Below, piece after piece: positions 15,082-21,279 of a stretch of DNA of 22,780 nt (positions within the stretch are counted from its first letter, which is position 1; each line of letters opens with the position of its first letter). The position numbers and the translations under genes are program-made. The stretch comes from JAJPHJ01 sp035622315. GTDB taxonomy: Bacteria > Vulcanimicrobiota > Vulcanimicrobiia > Eremiobacterales > Eremiobacteraceae. The stretch covers positions 1 through 22,780 of the forward strand of contig DASPVP010000134.1 in assembly GCA_035622315.1 (NCBI GenBank), in the 5' to 3' direction. A model generated the notes under the pieces. It had not been told where the DNA came from. It worked only from the letters and a program-made list of their open reading frames with translations, and did not search any database.

Positions 15082-17853
15082 ATGGCAGGCGAAAGCGCCG
15101 CCGAGCAGACTAAGCGCCCGGCCAGCTTACCTACTGGTACGGTTACCTTCTTGTTCTCTGACATCGAAGGTTCGAGCCAGCGCTGGGAGCGGAATCGCGA
15201 GGCGATGAAAACCGCTGTTGCCCGTCAGGAACAGCTGGTGAGCGCTGCCGTTACCACCCACGGTGGTTACCTTTTTAAGTCTCTCGGCGATGCATTCTGC
15301 GTCGCGTTCGCAACCGCCCCAAAAGCGGTCAGCGCCGCGATCGAAGCTCAGCGCGCCCTCGCCAAAGAAGACTTTTCAGGCGTCGACGGCATTCGCGTCC
15401 GCATGGGGCTGCACACCGGATATGCAGACGAGCGCAATGCCGATTATTTTGGGCCCGCGGTTAATCGCGTCGCTCGACTTATGGCGATCGGCCACGGCGG
15501 TCAGGTGCTTTTGTCCGGGAGCACCCGCGAGCTGGCTCATAGCGATCTCGCAGCCGGCGTGTCGCTCGTCGATCTTGGCTCGCACCGACTGAAAGATCTC
15601 ACCGAGCCTGAAGAAGTATGGCAGCTGAAGATCGATGGTGTACCGGCAGAGTTTCCGCCCCTGCGGTCGCTTGATGAGCTCCCGAACAATCTCCCCATTC
15701 AGCGGACTACCTTTGTCGGTCGCGATCAGGATGTTGCCTCAGTCAAAAAGCTCGTCAGCCATCATCGCTTGCTCACGCTGGTCGGATCCGGTGGTGTTGG
15801 CAAGACACGTGTCGCACTACAGGTGGGAGCCGATCTGCTGGATCAGTATCCGGACGGAGTGTGGCTCGCTGATTTCGCCCCTATCACCGATCCAGAACTT
15901 GTCTCAAGCGTCATCGCCCAAGCCTTGGGCATGAGCCAACCGGAGGGCAAGCGGATCGACGAGTCGATTCCACCTTGGCTCAAACGAAAGAAGCTCTTGC
16001 TCATCCTCGACAACTGCGAGCACGTCCTTGAGCCGGTTGCGACCCTCGCAGCCGCCATCATCGGAACAGCTCCGGATGTGCGCATCGTGAACACCTCGCG
16101 TCAGGTGCTCGATATTAGCGGCGAAGAGGTGTTCCGGGTTCCCTCGCTCGACGTGCCACATACCATCGCCGACCTCACGCCGGCCGCCGTGGAGCAATTC
16201 GGAGCCGTCGCGCTCTTTGTCGATCGAGCGCGCTCGGTAGACAAGTCCTTCACACTTACCGATGACACGGCGCCTGTCGTTGCCGATATCTGTCGTCGTC
16301 TGGATGGTATCCCGCTTGCCATTGAGCTTGCCGCCGCACGGGTGAAGGTGCTCTCCATTCCCAATCTCGCCCAGCGGCTGAATGAGCGATTCAAGATTCT
16401 CACAGGTGGTAGCCGAGACGTCCTGCCGCGCCAAAAGACGTTAAGCGCCCTCATCGATTGGAGCTACGATCTACTCACGCGTCAGGAACAGACGCTGTTT
16501 ACAAGGTTAGCGATTTTTGCCGGCGGTTTTAGTCTTGACGCTGCGACGGCTGTATGTGGCGGTGAGGGTCTCGACGAGATCGAGGTCTTGGACCTGCTGT
16601 CTTCGTTGACGGACAAGTCGTTGGTCGTGGCTGACACGGCGGGCGAACGCGAGCGCTATCATCTGCTTGAATCCACGCGCGCTTACGCTATGGAGAAGCT
16701 GGTTGCAGCAGGCGATTACGAACGACTAGCCCTCCGCCACGGCGAGTACTATTGCGTCCAAGCCAAAGAGGTCGCCAAACGATGGGGCACAGGCTCGCAG
16801 TTGGCGTGGCTCACGAGCGTGGAGCTAGAATTGGATAATTACCGAGCGATGTTGGAGTGGGCGCTCAAAGATGGACACGATGTGACGCTAGGCGGCGCTC
16901 TGGTAGGAGCCTTAAATCGGCTCTGGCCCGGAGGGCTTGCGGTAGAGGGGCGATACTGGATCGGCCTCGCCCAAGCGGGCCTCGATGAACCCGCGCACCC
17001 AGAGGTGGCGGCCGAGCTATGGGCTGCTTCAAGCATGCTAGCCGCCGGCAAGCGCAAGCATGACTGCGCTGAACGCGCTCTTTCACTTTATCAGGCGCTA
17101 GGTGATCGGCAAGGAGCGGCTCAGGCGCTGTCGGGCCTCGCATTCGCTCTCTACCAAATGGGCCGCCTCGAAGAGGCAAGTGAGACGAACGCACGCGCAC
17201 TTGCGGCGATGCGCGAGTTAGGAGATAAGCCGGGGGTGGCTTCCTGCCTCACACAGCAGGCGAACCTCCAATCGGATCGAGGCGATGCCTCTGGAGCGCG
17301 TGCTTTCTTCGCGCAAGCGCTTGCCACATACAAAGCCCTTGGAAACGAGACAGGGGCAGCCCTTGTGTTGGGAAATCTCGCTGAGTCGGAGTTTGCAGAC
17401 GGGAAGGTCGAGGAGGCGCTACGCTTGGTGGGCGAGGCCCTCGAAATCGATGTGCGCGGAAAGTATCCGCATCGCTTGGCGACGAGCTACTGCAACAGCG
17501 CAGCCTATCGCATTGCGCTGAAAGAGCTGGACGGAGCACGGGACGCTGCGCGCGAGGCGCTGCGATGGGCTCGACAAGCGCAGTACACCTTGGGCGAAGC
17601 AATAGCCTTACAGCATCTCGCGTTGCTCGGTGCGCTACACGGTAAATCAGCCGATGCATCGCGGCTCATCGGCTACGTCAATGCCCAGTATAAAGAACTC
17701 GGGATGGAGCGCGAAACGACGGAAAAGTGGGCCTATGCGAAATTGTGCACCGTGCTTCGCGAGCATTTGAGTGAAACAGAAATAGAGAAGTTCACCGCCG
17801 AAGGTGCGGCCTGGTCCGAAGATCAGGCGGCCGAAGAGGCGCTCAAACTTTAG
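15082..17853 (+). CDS. Class III adenylate cyclase fused to a STAND (NB-ARC-like) ATPase and C-terminal helical repeats
   Basis: A 923-residue cytoplasmic signalling protein. Residues about 17-185 are a class III cyclase domain with every catalytic position filled: metal ligands Asp27 (FSDIEGS) and Asp70 (SLGDAF), adenine-selecting Lys66 and Asp121, and transition-state Asn128 and Arg132 (NRVAR). This predicts cAMP, not cGMP. Residues about 205-520 form a STAND ATPase: Walker A GSGGVGKTR (235-243), Walker B LLLILDNCEH (Asp310) and GIPLAIELAAARV, followed by a winged-helix region (SLTDKSLVV). The remainder is an Ala-rich TPR-like helical array suited to ligand or protein sensing. No membrane segment is seen. 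The start is uncertain: ATG 15082 precedes the cyclase domain by a typical short tail; ATG 15040 lies in a hairpin loop, and the frame is open back to TTG 14887. Neither ATG has a good Shine-Dalgarno. Confidence 0.9.
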   Translation: MAGESAAEQTKRPASLPTGTVTFLFSDIEGSSQRWERNREAMKTAVARQEQLVSAAVTTHGGYLFKSLGDAFCVAFATAPKAVSAAIEAQRALAKEDFSGVDGIRVRMGLHTGYADERNADYFGPAVNRVARLMAIGHGGQVLLSGSTRELAHSDLAAGVSLVDLGSHRLKDLTEPEEVWQLKIDGVPAEFPPLRSLDELPNNLPIQRTTFVGRDQDVASVKKLVSHHRLLTLVGSGGVGKTRVALQVGADLLDQYPDGVWLADFAPITDPELVSSVIAQALGMSQPEGKRIDESIPPWLKRKKLLLILDNCEHVLEPVATLAAAIIGTAPDVRIVNTSRQVLDISGEEVFRVPSLDVPHTIADLTPAAVEQFGAVALFVDRARSVDKSFTLTDDTAPVVADICRRLDGIPLAIELAAARVKVLSIPNLAQRLNERFKILTGGSRDVLPRQKTLSALIDWSYDLLTRQEQTLFTRLAIFAGGFSLDAATAVCGGEGLDEIEVLDLLSSLTDKSLVVADTAGERERYHLLESTRAYAMEKLVAAGDYERLALRHGEYYCVQAKEVAKRWGTGSQLAWLTSVELELDNYRAMLEWALKDGHDVTLGGALVGALNRLWPGGLAVEGRYWIGLAQAGLDEPAHPEVAAELWAASSMLAAGKRKHDCAERALSLYQALGDRQGAAQALSGLAFALYQMGRLEEASETNARALAAMRELGDKPGVASCLTQQANLQSDRGDASGARAFFAQALATYKALGNETGAALVLGNLAESEFADGKVEEALRLVGEALEIDVRGKYPHRLATSYCNSAAYRIALKELDGARDAAREALRWARQAQYTLGEAIALQHLALLGALHGKSADASRLIGYVNAQYKELGMERETTEKWAYAKLCTVLREHLSETEIEKFTAEGAAWSEDQAAEEALKL

Positions 17854-17875
17854 GTTTAGGCGTGCTGACAGTGGT

Positions 17876-17891
17876 GCGAGAGGTCTCGAAC
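17876..17891 (-). repeat. Duplicate of the tRNA-Val 3' end (att-like repeat, distal copy)
   Basis: GCGAGAGGTCTCGAAC here is identical to 18537-18552, inside the 3' part (T-arm plus acceptor) of tRNA-Val(GAC), in the same orientation. With one mismatch the similarity extends through the two G at 17873-17874. A 16-base identity is not expected by chance in a window of this size, although the core is partly palindromic. Such tRNA 3'-end copies mark integration sites of tRNA-targeting elements. Confidence 0.55.
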
Positions 17892-17928
17892 GACACCCTT
17901 AAGGCGGCAGCCGAAAAGCTCTAAGCGA

Positions 17929-18450
17929 CTACTTGGACTTGGGATCGGTAAGCGGCTTGCCCTCGACCAGTGGGTGAAGATAGGCAGCGAACTCGGGGTC
18001 GAGTGCGTTGCGGGCGACCGCGTTTTCGTAGACGAGATGGAACATCGGAACGCGACCGATGACATTGAAAGCTGAAGCCCAATGCCGCCAGTGGTATTCT
18101 TCAACGATCCCGCGCTTTCGTAGAAAGTAGACATCCTGCAAACCGTCGATCGCATTGCGAATGGTGACGACGCTTTCCACGGTAGTCTTTCCACCCTGGA
18201 GTGCTTCGGATAGGCCGGGAACGTTTTCGTAGTACATCTTCGCGATGGCCGGATCGCGGATCAAGGCCATGCGGTGTTGAAAGATGCGGTCGCTCATCTC
18301 GCGCTGAAGCTGAAGCGCGGTTGCCATATAGGCGGCGTCAGCTTGACGCCTGGCGTGGAGCGCCTGAGTCCTGGCGTAAACCAACGACAAGAGGCCGACA
18401 CAGAACCCCGTCACGCCGAAGACTACCGCCCAGTCGGCTTCCGTGAACAC
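17929..18450 (-). CDS. Membrane-anchored protein of unknown function
   Basis: A 173-residue protein with one N-terminal membrane segment (about residues 7-25, VVFGVTGFCVGLLSLVYA), then a charged helix (ARTQALHARRQADAAYMATA) likely to be coiled coil, and a soluble C-terminal part (DPAIAKMYYENVPGL, RKRGIVEEYHWRHWASAF). It resembles small bacterial proteins with a TM-helix-helical body layout, but I do not recognise a family. The start is GTG 18450 with only a weak ribosome site. The gene lies exactly between the tRNA-Val(GAC) 3' end and its duplicated fragment at 17876-17891, so it may be the cargo or remnant of an integrated segment. The frame and composition look like a real gene, and the opposite-strand frames show no recognisable domain. 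Confidence 0.7.
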   Translation of the reverse strand: MFTEADWAVVFGVTGFCVGLLSLVYARTQALHARRQADAAYMATALQLQREMSDRIFQHRMALIRDPAIAKMYYENVPGLSEALQGGKTTVESVVTIRNAIDGLQDVYFLRKRGIVEEYHWRHWASAFNVIGRVPMFHLVYENAVARNALDPEFAAYLHPLVEGKPLTDPKSK

Positions 18451-18531
18451 TCAACCGACGTTCACCAGATGACCCGACGATTCCGCGGCTGGGGGCTGAC
18501 CAGTTTGAATGGGCCTGCGTTCGCGGGGACA

Positions 18532-18603
18532 TGGGCGCGAGAGGTCTCGAACCTCTGACCTCTACAGTGTCAATGTAGCGCTCTACCCCTGAGCTACGCG
18601 CCC
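18532..18603 (-). tRNA. tRNA-Val (anticodon GAC)
   Basis: On the minus strand a full cloverleaf folds: acceptor GGGCGCG/CGCGCCC, D-arm GCTC-AGGGGTA-GAGC, anticodon stem CTACA/TGTAG with loop TTGACAC (anticodon GAC, reading GUC/GUU), variable AGGTC, and T-arm AGAGG-TTCGAGA-CCTCT. The discriminator base is A. CCA is not encoded. Its last 16-19 bases recur at 17873-17891. Confidence 0.96.
18537..18552 (-). repeat. tRNA-Val 3'-end segment matched by a distal copy (att-like repeat, tRNA copy)
   Basis: This is the part of the tRNA gene from T-loop to acceptor whose 16 bases recur exactly at 17876-17891. The distance between copies is 661 bp and the orientation is the same, as expected for attL/attR around a very small insert. 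The tRNA itself stays intact. Confidence 0.55.
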
Positions 18604-18645
18604 CAGACCCGCCATTTCGTCCGGTACGGAAAGCTGCCCTGTGCC

Positions 18646-18900
18646 TCAGCGCTTGGCGCTGTCTGGCGAAAGCCGCGATGCCACATCCCGATAGAGCGCT
18701 CGCGATGCGGTGGCGAGCAGCGCAGCAACGCGGAAGACCCCATCGCCGGAAAGCGTGATGCCTTGCCAGGGCATTCCACGATGGCGAAGCACGAGCGCAT
18801 ACGTGTCGTTGCTCAACGAGTACACCGCGAATTCGTCGGACTCTGCGAGACACGTCGATCCCGCGAGCACATCTATCTCGATATCGGTCCAAAGTTTCAT
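18646..18900 (-). CDS. Small hypothetical protein
   Basis: An 84-residue protein without signal peptide or membrane segment. The N-terminal half reads like beta strands (KLWTDIEIDVLAGSTC, EFAVYSLSNDTYALVLRHRG) and the C-terminal half like a helix (VFRVAALLATASRALYRDVA). I recognise no family. ATG 18900 is preferred because AGAGG lies 9 bases upstream; the same frame is open to 19032, but that part looks non-coding. It lies between the two valine tRNA genes, on the same strand as tRNA-Val(GAC), with 42 bases between its stop and the tRNA 5' end, so the two could be co-transcribed. A small hairpin (CAGCGC-TTG-GCGCTG, 18647-18661) covers the end of the gene. Confidence 0.6.
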   Translation of the reverse strand: MKLWTDIEIDVLAGSTCLAESDEFAVYSLSNDTYALVLRHRGMPWQGITLSGDGVFRVAALLATASRALYRDVASRLSPDSAKR

Positions 18901-19022
18901 AGCGGTCATCCTCTTAGAGACAAATCGACGCAGCTCCGCTGTCTGTCCATTCGCTATGCTGGATCGGTTCACTGCGGGCACCGGCGGTTTCGCCTGTCGC
19001 CCGTTTGGGAATCTGCGCGTAC

Positions 19023-19039
19023 AGGGAACCACGTTCCCT
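19023..19039. other. Short hairpin upstream of tRNA-Val(CAC)
   Basis: AGGGAAC (19023-19029) pairs with GTTCCCT (19033-19039) around the loop CAC. It lies 22 bases before the tRNA in the otherwise featureless 161-bp gap between the divergent 84-residue gene and the tRNA. It could be an operator or a chance palindrome. Confidence 0.25.
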
Positions 19040-19061
19040 TGAACCGAATGCGGCTACCCCC

Positions 19062-19133
<72 letters not shown>

Positions 19134-19164
19134 AGTTAGCGACAACATCGAGGACGCATCGATC

Positions 19165-19641
19165 ATGCCAACTAACAATGCCAGGCAGCCAATCACCCGG
19201 GCCAAGCTGGCCGAGCTGCTGAACGAGGATCTCTCGCGCGAGTATCAGGCGATCATCGCCTACGTTGTCTATTCCCAGGTACTTAAAGGCGCGGAGTACA
19301 TGAGCATCGCCGATCAGCTAGAGCTCCACGCCAAGCAAGAACTCGAGCACGCGCTGATCATTTCTCGCCAGATCGACTATCTCGGCAAGCTGCCGACGGT
19401 CACGCCCAAGCCGGTGCGCGTATCAAGCAAGGCAAAGGATTTGCTACGCTTCGATCTAGATAACGAAAACGAGACGATTCGCAACTACCAGGAGCGGGTC
19501 CGCCAGTGCGAAGAGCTAGGTGAGTTCGCTATGGCGGAACAGATCCGCGGCATCTTGGTCAACGAACAGGACCACCAGATCGATCTCGCCACGGCACTCG
19601 GCCAGGAAGTACCGGACGTTTCGCGCTTGAAACGGCGATAG
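19165..19641 (+). CDS. Bacterioferritin-like di-iron protein, apparently without haem ligand
   Basis: A 158-residue four-helix-bundle protein of the ferritin/bacterioferritin superfamily, expected to oxidise and possibly store iron in the cytoplasm. All six ferroxidase ligands align with E. coli bacterioferritin at a constant shift of about 8 residues: Glu26, Glu59, His62 (ELEH), Glu103 (in ENETIRNY), Glu134 and His137 (NEQDH). The position of the haem-binding Met52 of bacterioferritin is Leu60 here, so intersubunit haem is not predicted. Ser/Ala/Lys-rich KPVRVSSKAKD forms the long loop between helices B and C. ATG 19165 is supported by GAGGA at 19150-19154. A hairpin follows the stop. It could share a transcript with the upstream tRNA-Val. 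Confidence 0.88.
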   Translation: MPTNNARQPITRAKLAELLNEDLSREYQAIIAYVVYSQVLKGAEYMSIADQLELHAKQELEHALIISRQIDYLGKLPTVTPKPVRVSSKAKDLLRFDLDNENETIRNYQERVRQCEELGEFAMAEQIRGILVNEQDHQIDLATALGQEVPDVSRLKRR

Positions 19642-19664
19642 CCGAGAACAACGCGGTGCGCAAG

Positions 19665-19690
19665 AGTTTTTGCCGAACAAAGCAAAAACT
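19665..19690 (+). terminator. Hairpin downstream of the ferritin-like gene
   Basis: AGTTTTTGC (19665-19673) pairs perfectly with GCAAAAACT (19682-19690), with an 8-base loop, 23 bases after the ferritin-like stop. A second, overlapping imperfect inverted repeat follows (TTTGCA 19690-19695 with TGCAAA 19712-19717). No T-run follows. The position suits a terminator. Confidence 0.45.
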
Positions 19691-19731
19691 TTGCAAGGCA
19701 AAGTGGCAACCTGCAAAACGCCGACGATTGG

Positions 19732-19761
19732 TTGACAAGAACACCGCGTTTAGGGTATGAG
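19732..19761 (+). promoter_or_regulatory. Promoter of the DUF4352-type gene, probably giving a leaderless mRNA
   Basis: A perfect -35 TTGACA (19732-19737) and a -10-like TATGAG (19756-19761) are 18 bases apart. The -10 ends 6 bases before the ATG at 19768, so transcription would begin at or next to the start codon. No Shine-Dalgarno is present. This fits leaderless translation. Confidence 0.55.
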
Positions 19762-19767
19762 TAGATC

Positions 19768-20292
19768 ATGACCAAAGGCATGCGGTTGGTCGGCATTGGT
19801 GCTTTTGGGATCGTCCTCGTTGCGGTGCTTGGCATCGCAGCGCTCTACACTTTCTCGACGCCGCGACATTTCGTCGCCCTCGGCACGCCGATCCATCAAG
19901 ACGACTTCGTGTATACCGTGACTGGAGTGGGTCGAACTCCAGCCATCTCAAACAGCTCTGCCAGTGCCAGGGCAAACGGCGAGTTCTATATCGTCGCCAT
20001 TCGCGTTGACAATAACGCTCGCAGGGTTGGCTTCATTTGGGACGAGCGCATTCCGCACATCGTCGACGCGCAGGGCCACCGCTGGGATAATTCGCCCCAA
20101 GGGCAGGCTGCCTTGGATGCCGCCCTCAAGCCGCGATTCTCCCTGCCCGCTGGTGACAGCCGCACCTTCCAGGCCGTTTTCGACGTGCCGACAAGCATCC
20201 AGAAACCAGCACTCGTCTTTGATAACGGGATTTTGATGGGCGACGTGTTCAATTTGGTCGCCTATCGGCGCATCGGAGTGCAGCTCTATTAG
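19768..20292 (+). CDS. Membrane-anchored DUF4352-type extracytoplasmic protein
   Basis: A 174-residue protein with an N-terminal membrane anchor or uncleaved signal (about residues 6-28, LVGIGAFGIVLVAVLGIAAL) and an immunoglobulin-like beta domain of the DUF4352 kind. Typical stretches are DFVYTVTGVG, GEFYIVAIRVDNNARRVG, PHIVDAQGHRWD, and LPAGDSRTFQAVFDVP. DUF4352 proteins sit on the outside of the membrane and probably bind ligands or proteins; no activity is established. Transcription likely begins at the ATG itself. The stop codon TAG (20290-20292) overlaps the ATT at which the sulfotransferase frame appears to begin. Confidence 0.82.
   Translation: MTKGMRLVGIGAFGIVLVAVLGIAALYTFSTPRHFVALGTPIHQDDFVYTVTGVGRTPAISNSSASARANGEFYIVAIRVDNNARRVGFIWDERIPHIVDAQGHRWDNSPQGQAALDAALKPRFSLPAGDSRTFQAVFDVPTSIQKPALVFDNGILMGDVFNLVAYRRIGVQLY
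20275..20278 (+). promoter_or_regulatory. Shine-Dalgarno GGAG that decides the ATT start of the sulfotransferase
   Basis: GGAG lies inside the end of the DUF4352-type gene, 9 bases upstream of ATT 20288. This is ideal spacing for initiation there. No ATG, GTG or TTG occurs in the sulfotransferase frame between the last upstream stop (20234) and GTG 20453. Confidence 0.5.
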
Positions 20293-21037
20293 CAAGCCGA
20301 TCCTCGGGTTCTACGGTCACCACAAATGCGGCACGACCTGGATCTTAAACGTCCTGCGCGACGTCTCTGCGAGCGCGAAGCTGCAGCTCGTCAACCACCA
20401 CTACGAACAGTTCTTCGATGGCGACTTCGAGGCGTTCCGCAAGAACCACCCCGTGGATCTGTGGTGCTACACGAACGCCGACTTCGTCTTCGTCCGGCCG
20501 CTCAACACGACCGGCTTCCACGTGGTGCGCGATCCCCGCGACATGATCGTCTCGGGCTACTTCTCGCATCTGCGAAGCCATCCGGACGCAGGTTGGCCGC
20601 GCCTGCGTTTGTATCGCCCCTATCTGCAGTCGCTCTCTAAAGAAGAAGGCCTCTTCAAGGAGATGGAGTTTAGCAGCATCTTCCTTTCGCAGATGCTGTC
20701 ATGGGGATACGGGGAGAACCCGTCCATCCTGGAGTTCCGCTTCGAGGACATGATCGCAGATCAAGCGGGCTCGTTCACGAAGATCTTGACGCATATGGGC
20801 CTCGCGCCACGGCCGATCGACGCGGCCGTGCTGGAAGCGATCTTGGCGAAGTACTCCTTCGAGCGGCTTTCCGGAGGCAGGACGCCGGGCCAGGAGGATG
20901 CGACGAGCCACTATCGCCGGGGAGTCCCTGGCGACTGGCGTAACCATTTCACGAACGCGCATGTCGCCTATTTCAAGTCGTTGTACAATCCGTTGTTGCT
21001 CAAACTCGGCTACGAGGAGCGGGGGGATTGGGCCTAG
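20288..21037 (+). CDS. PAPS-dependent sulfotransferase, apparently initiated at ATT
   Basis: A 249-residue cytosolic-type sulfotransferase that would transfer a sulfonate group from PAPS to an alcohol, phenol or amine. The 5'-phosphosulfate loop is HHKCGTTW (residues 11-18), the 3'-phosphate site is RDPRDMIVSGY (Arg81, Ser89), and the C-terminal signature is RRGVPGDWRNHFT. The normal start codons in this frame begin only at GTG 20453, which would remove the PAPS loop and 55 conserved residues. ATT 20288 gives (M)SKPILGFYGHHKCGTTW, has GGAG 9 bases upstream, and overlaps the stop of the preceding gene by 5 bases (ATTAG). A single-base sequencing error or mutation is the alternative. The acceptor is unknown. 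Confidence 0.8.
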   Translation: MSKPILGFYGHHKCGTTWILNVLRDVSASAKLQLVNHHYEQFFDGDFEAFRKNHPVDLWCYTNADFVFVRPLNTTGFHVVRDPRDMIVSGYFSHLRSHPDAGWPRLRLYRPYLQSLSKEEGLFKEMEFSSIFLSQMLSWGYGENPSILEFRFEDMIADQAGSFTKILTHMGLAPRPIDAAVLEAILAKYSFERLSGGRTPGQEDATSHYRRGVPGDWRNHFTNAHVAYFKSLYNPLLLKLGYEERGDWA

Positions 21038-21057
21038 GCTCTTGAAAACGAAGCGTT

Positions 21058-21279
21058 GTGAACGACGGCGACCTTGTTCCGCTCGGCGGTAAGCGCGTGC
21101 GCGTCACATTCAAAGACGGCCGGAAAATGGTCGGCGTCTTGCAGCGCGACCTGACCGAGCGCTGCTGGGAACTCCTTCGCGCGGATGCTGATAAGCCCAA
21201 GAATTCGCCGCCAGGCGTCGGCGAGATCCTCTTCCTGCAAGACGTGCAAAGCGTCGAGGAGTTCAAGCTCCGGGAATAG
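21058..21279 (+). CDS. Small Sm/SH3-like hypothetical protein
   Basis: A 73-residue protein starting at GTG 21058, 20 bases after the sulfotransferase. The pattern GKRVRVTFKDGRKMVGVLQRDL, a loop, and EILFLQDVQSVEEF looks like a small all-beta barrel of the Sm/SH3 kind (strand, KDG turn, strand GVL). The family is not certain, and no nucleic-acid binding residues can be named. The ribosome site is weak. The last 17 bases overlap the 3' end of the convergent glycoside hydrolase gene (21263-21279). It is probably the last gene of the unit that starts at 19768. Confidence 0.55.
   Translation: MNDGDLVPLGGKRVRVTFKDGRKMVGVLQRDLTERCWELLRADADKPKNSPPGVGEILFLQDVQSVEEFKLRE

Noticed and set aside
18274..18558. 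Plus-strand open frame running across the unknown gene into tRNA-Val(GAC)
   Set aside because: It overlaps the 3' part of a structurally complete tRNA gene on the other strand and shows no domain; the minus-strand frame is the better gene.
18910..19032. N-terminal extension of the 84-residue gene between the tRNAs
   Set aside because: The good ribosome site AGAGG points to ATG 18900; the upstream codons look random.
20453..20455. GTG 20453 as the sulfotransferase start
   Set aside because: It would delete the PAPS-binding loop and 55 residues of clearly homologous sequence and has no ribosome site; ATT 20288 fits better.
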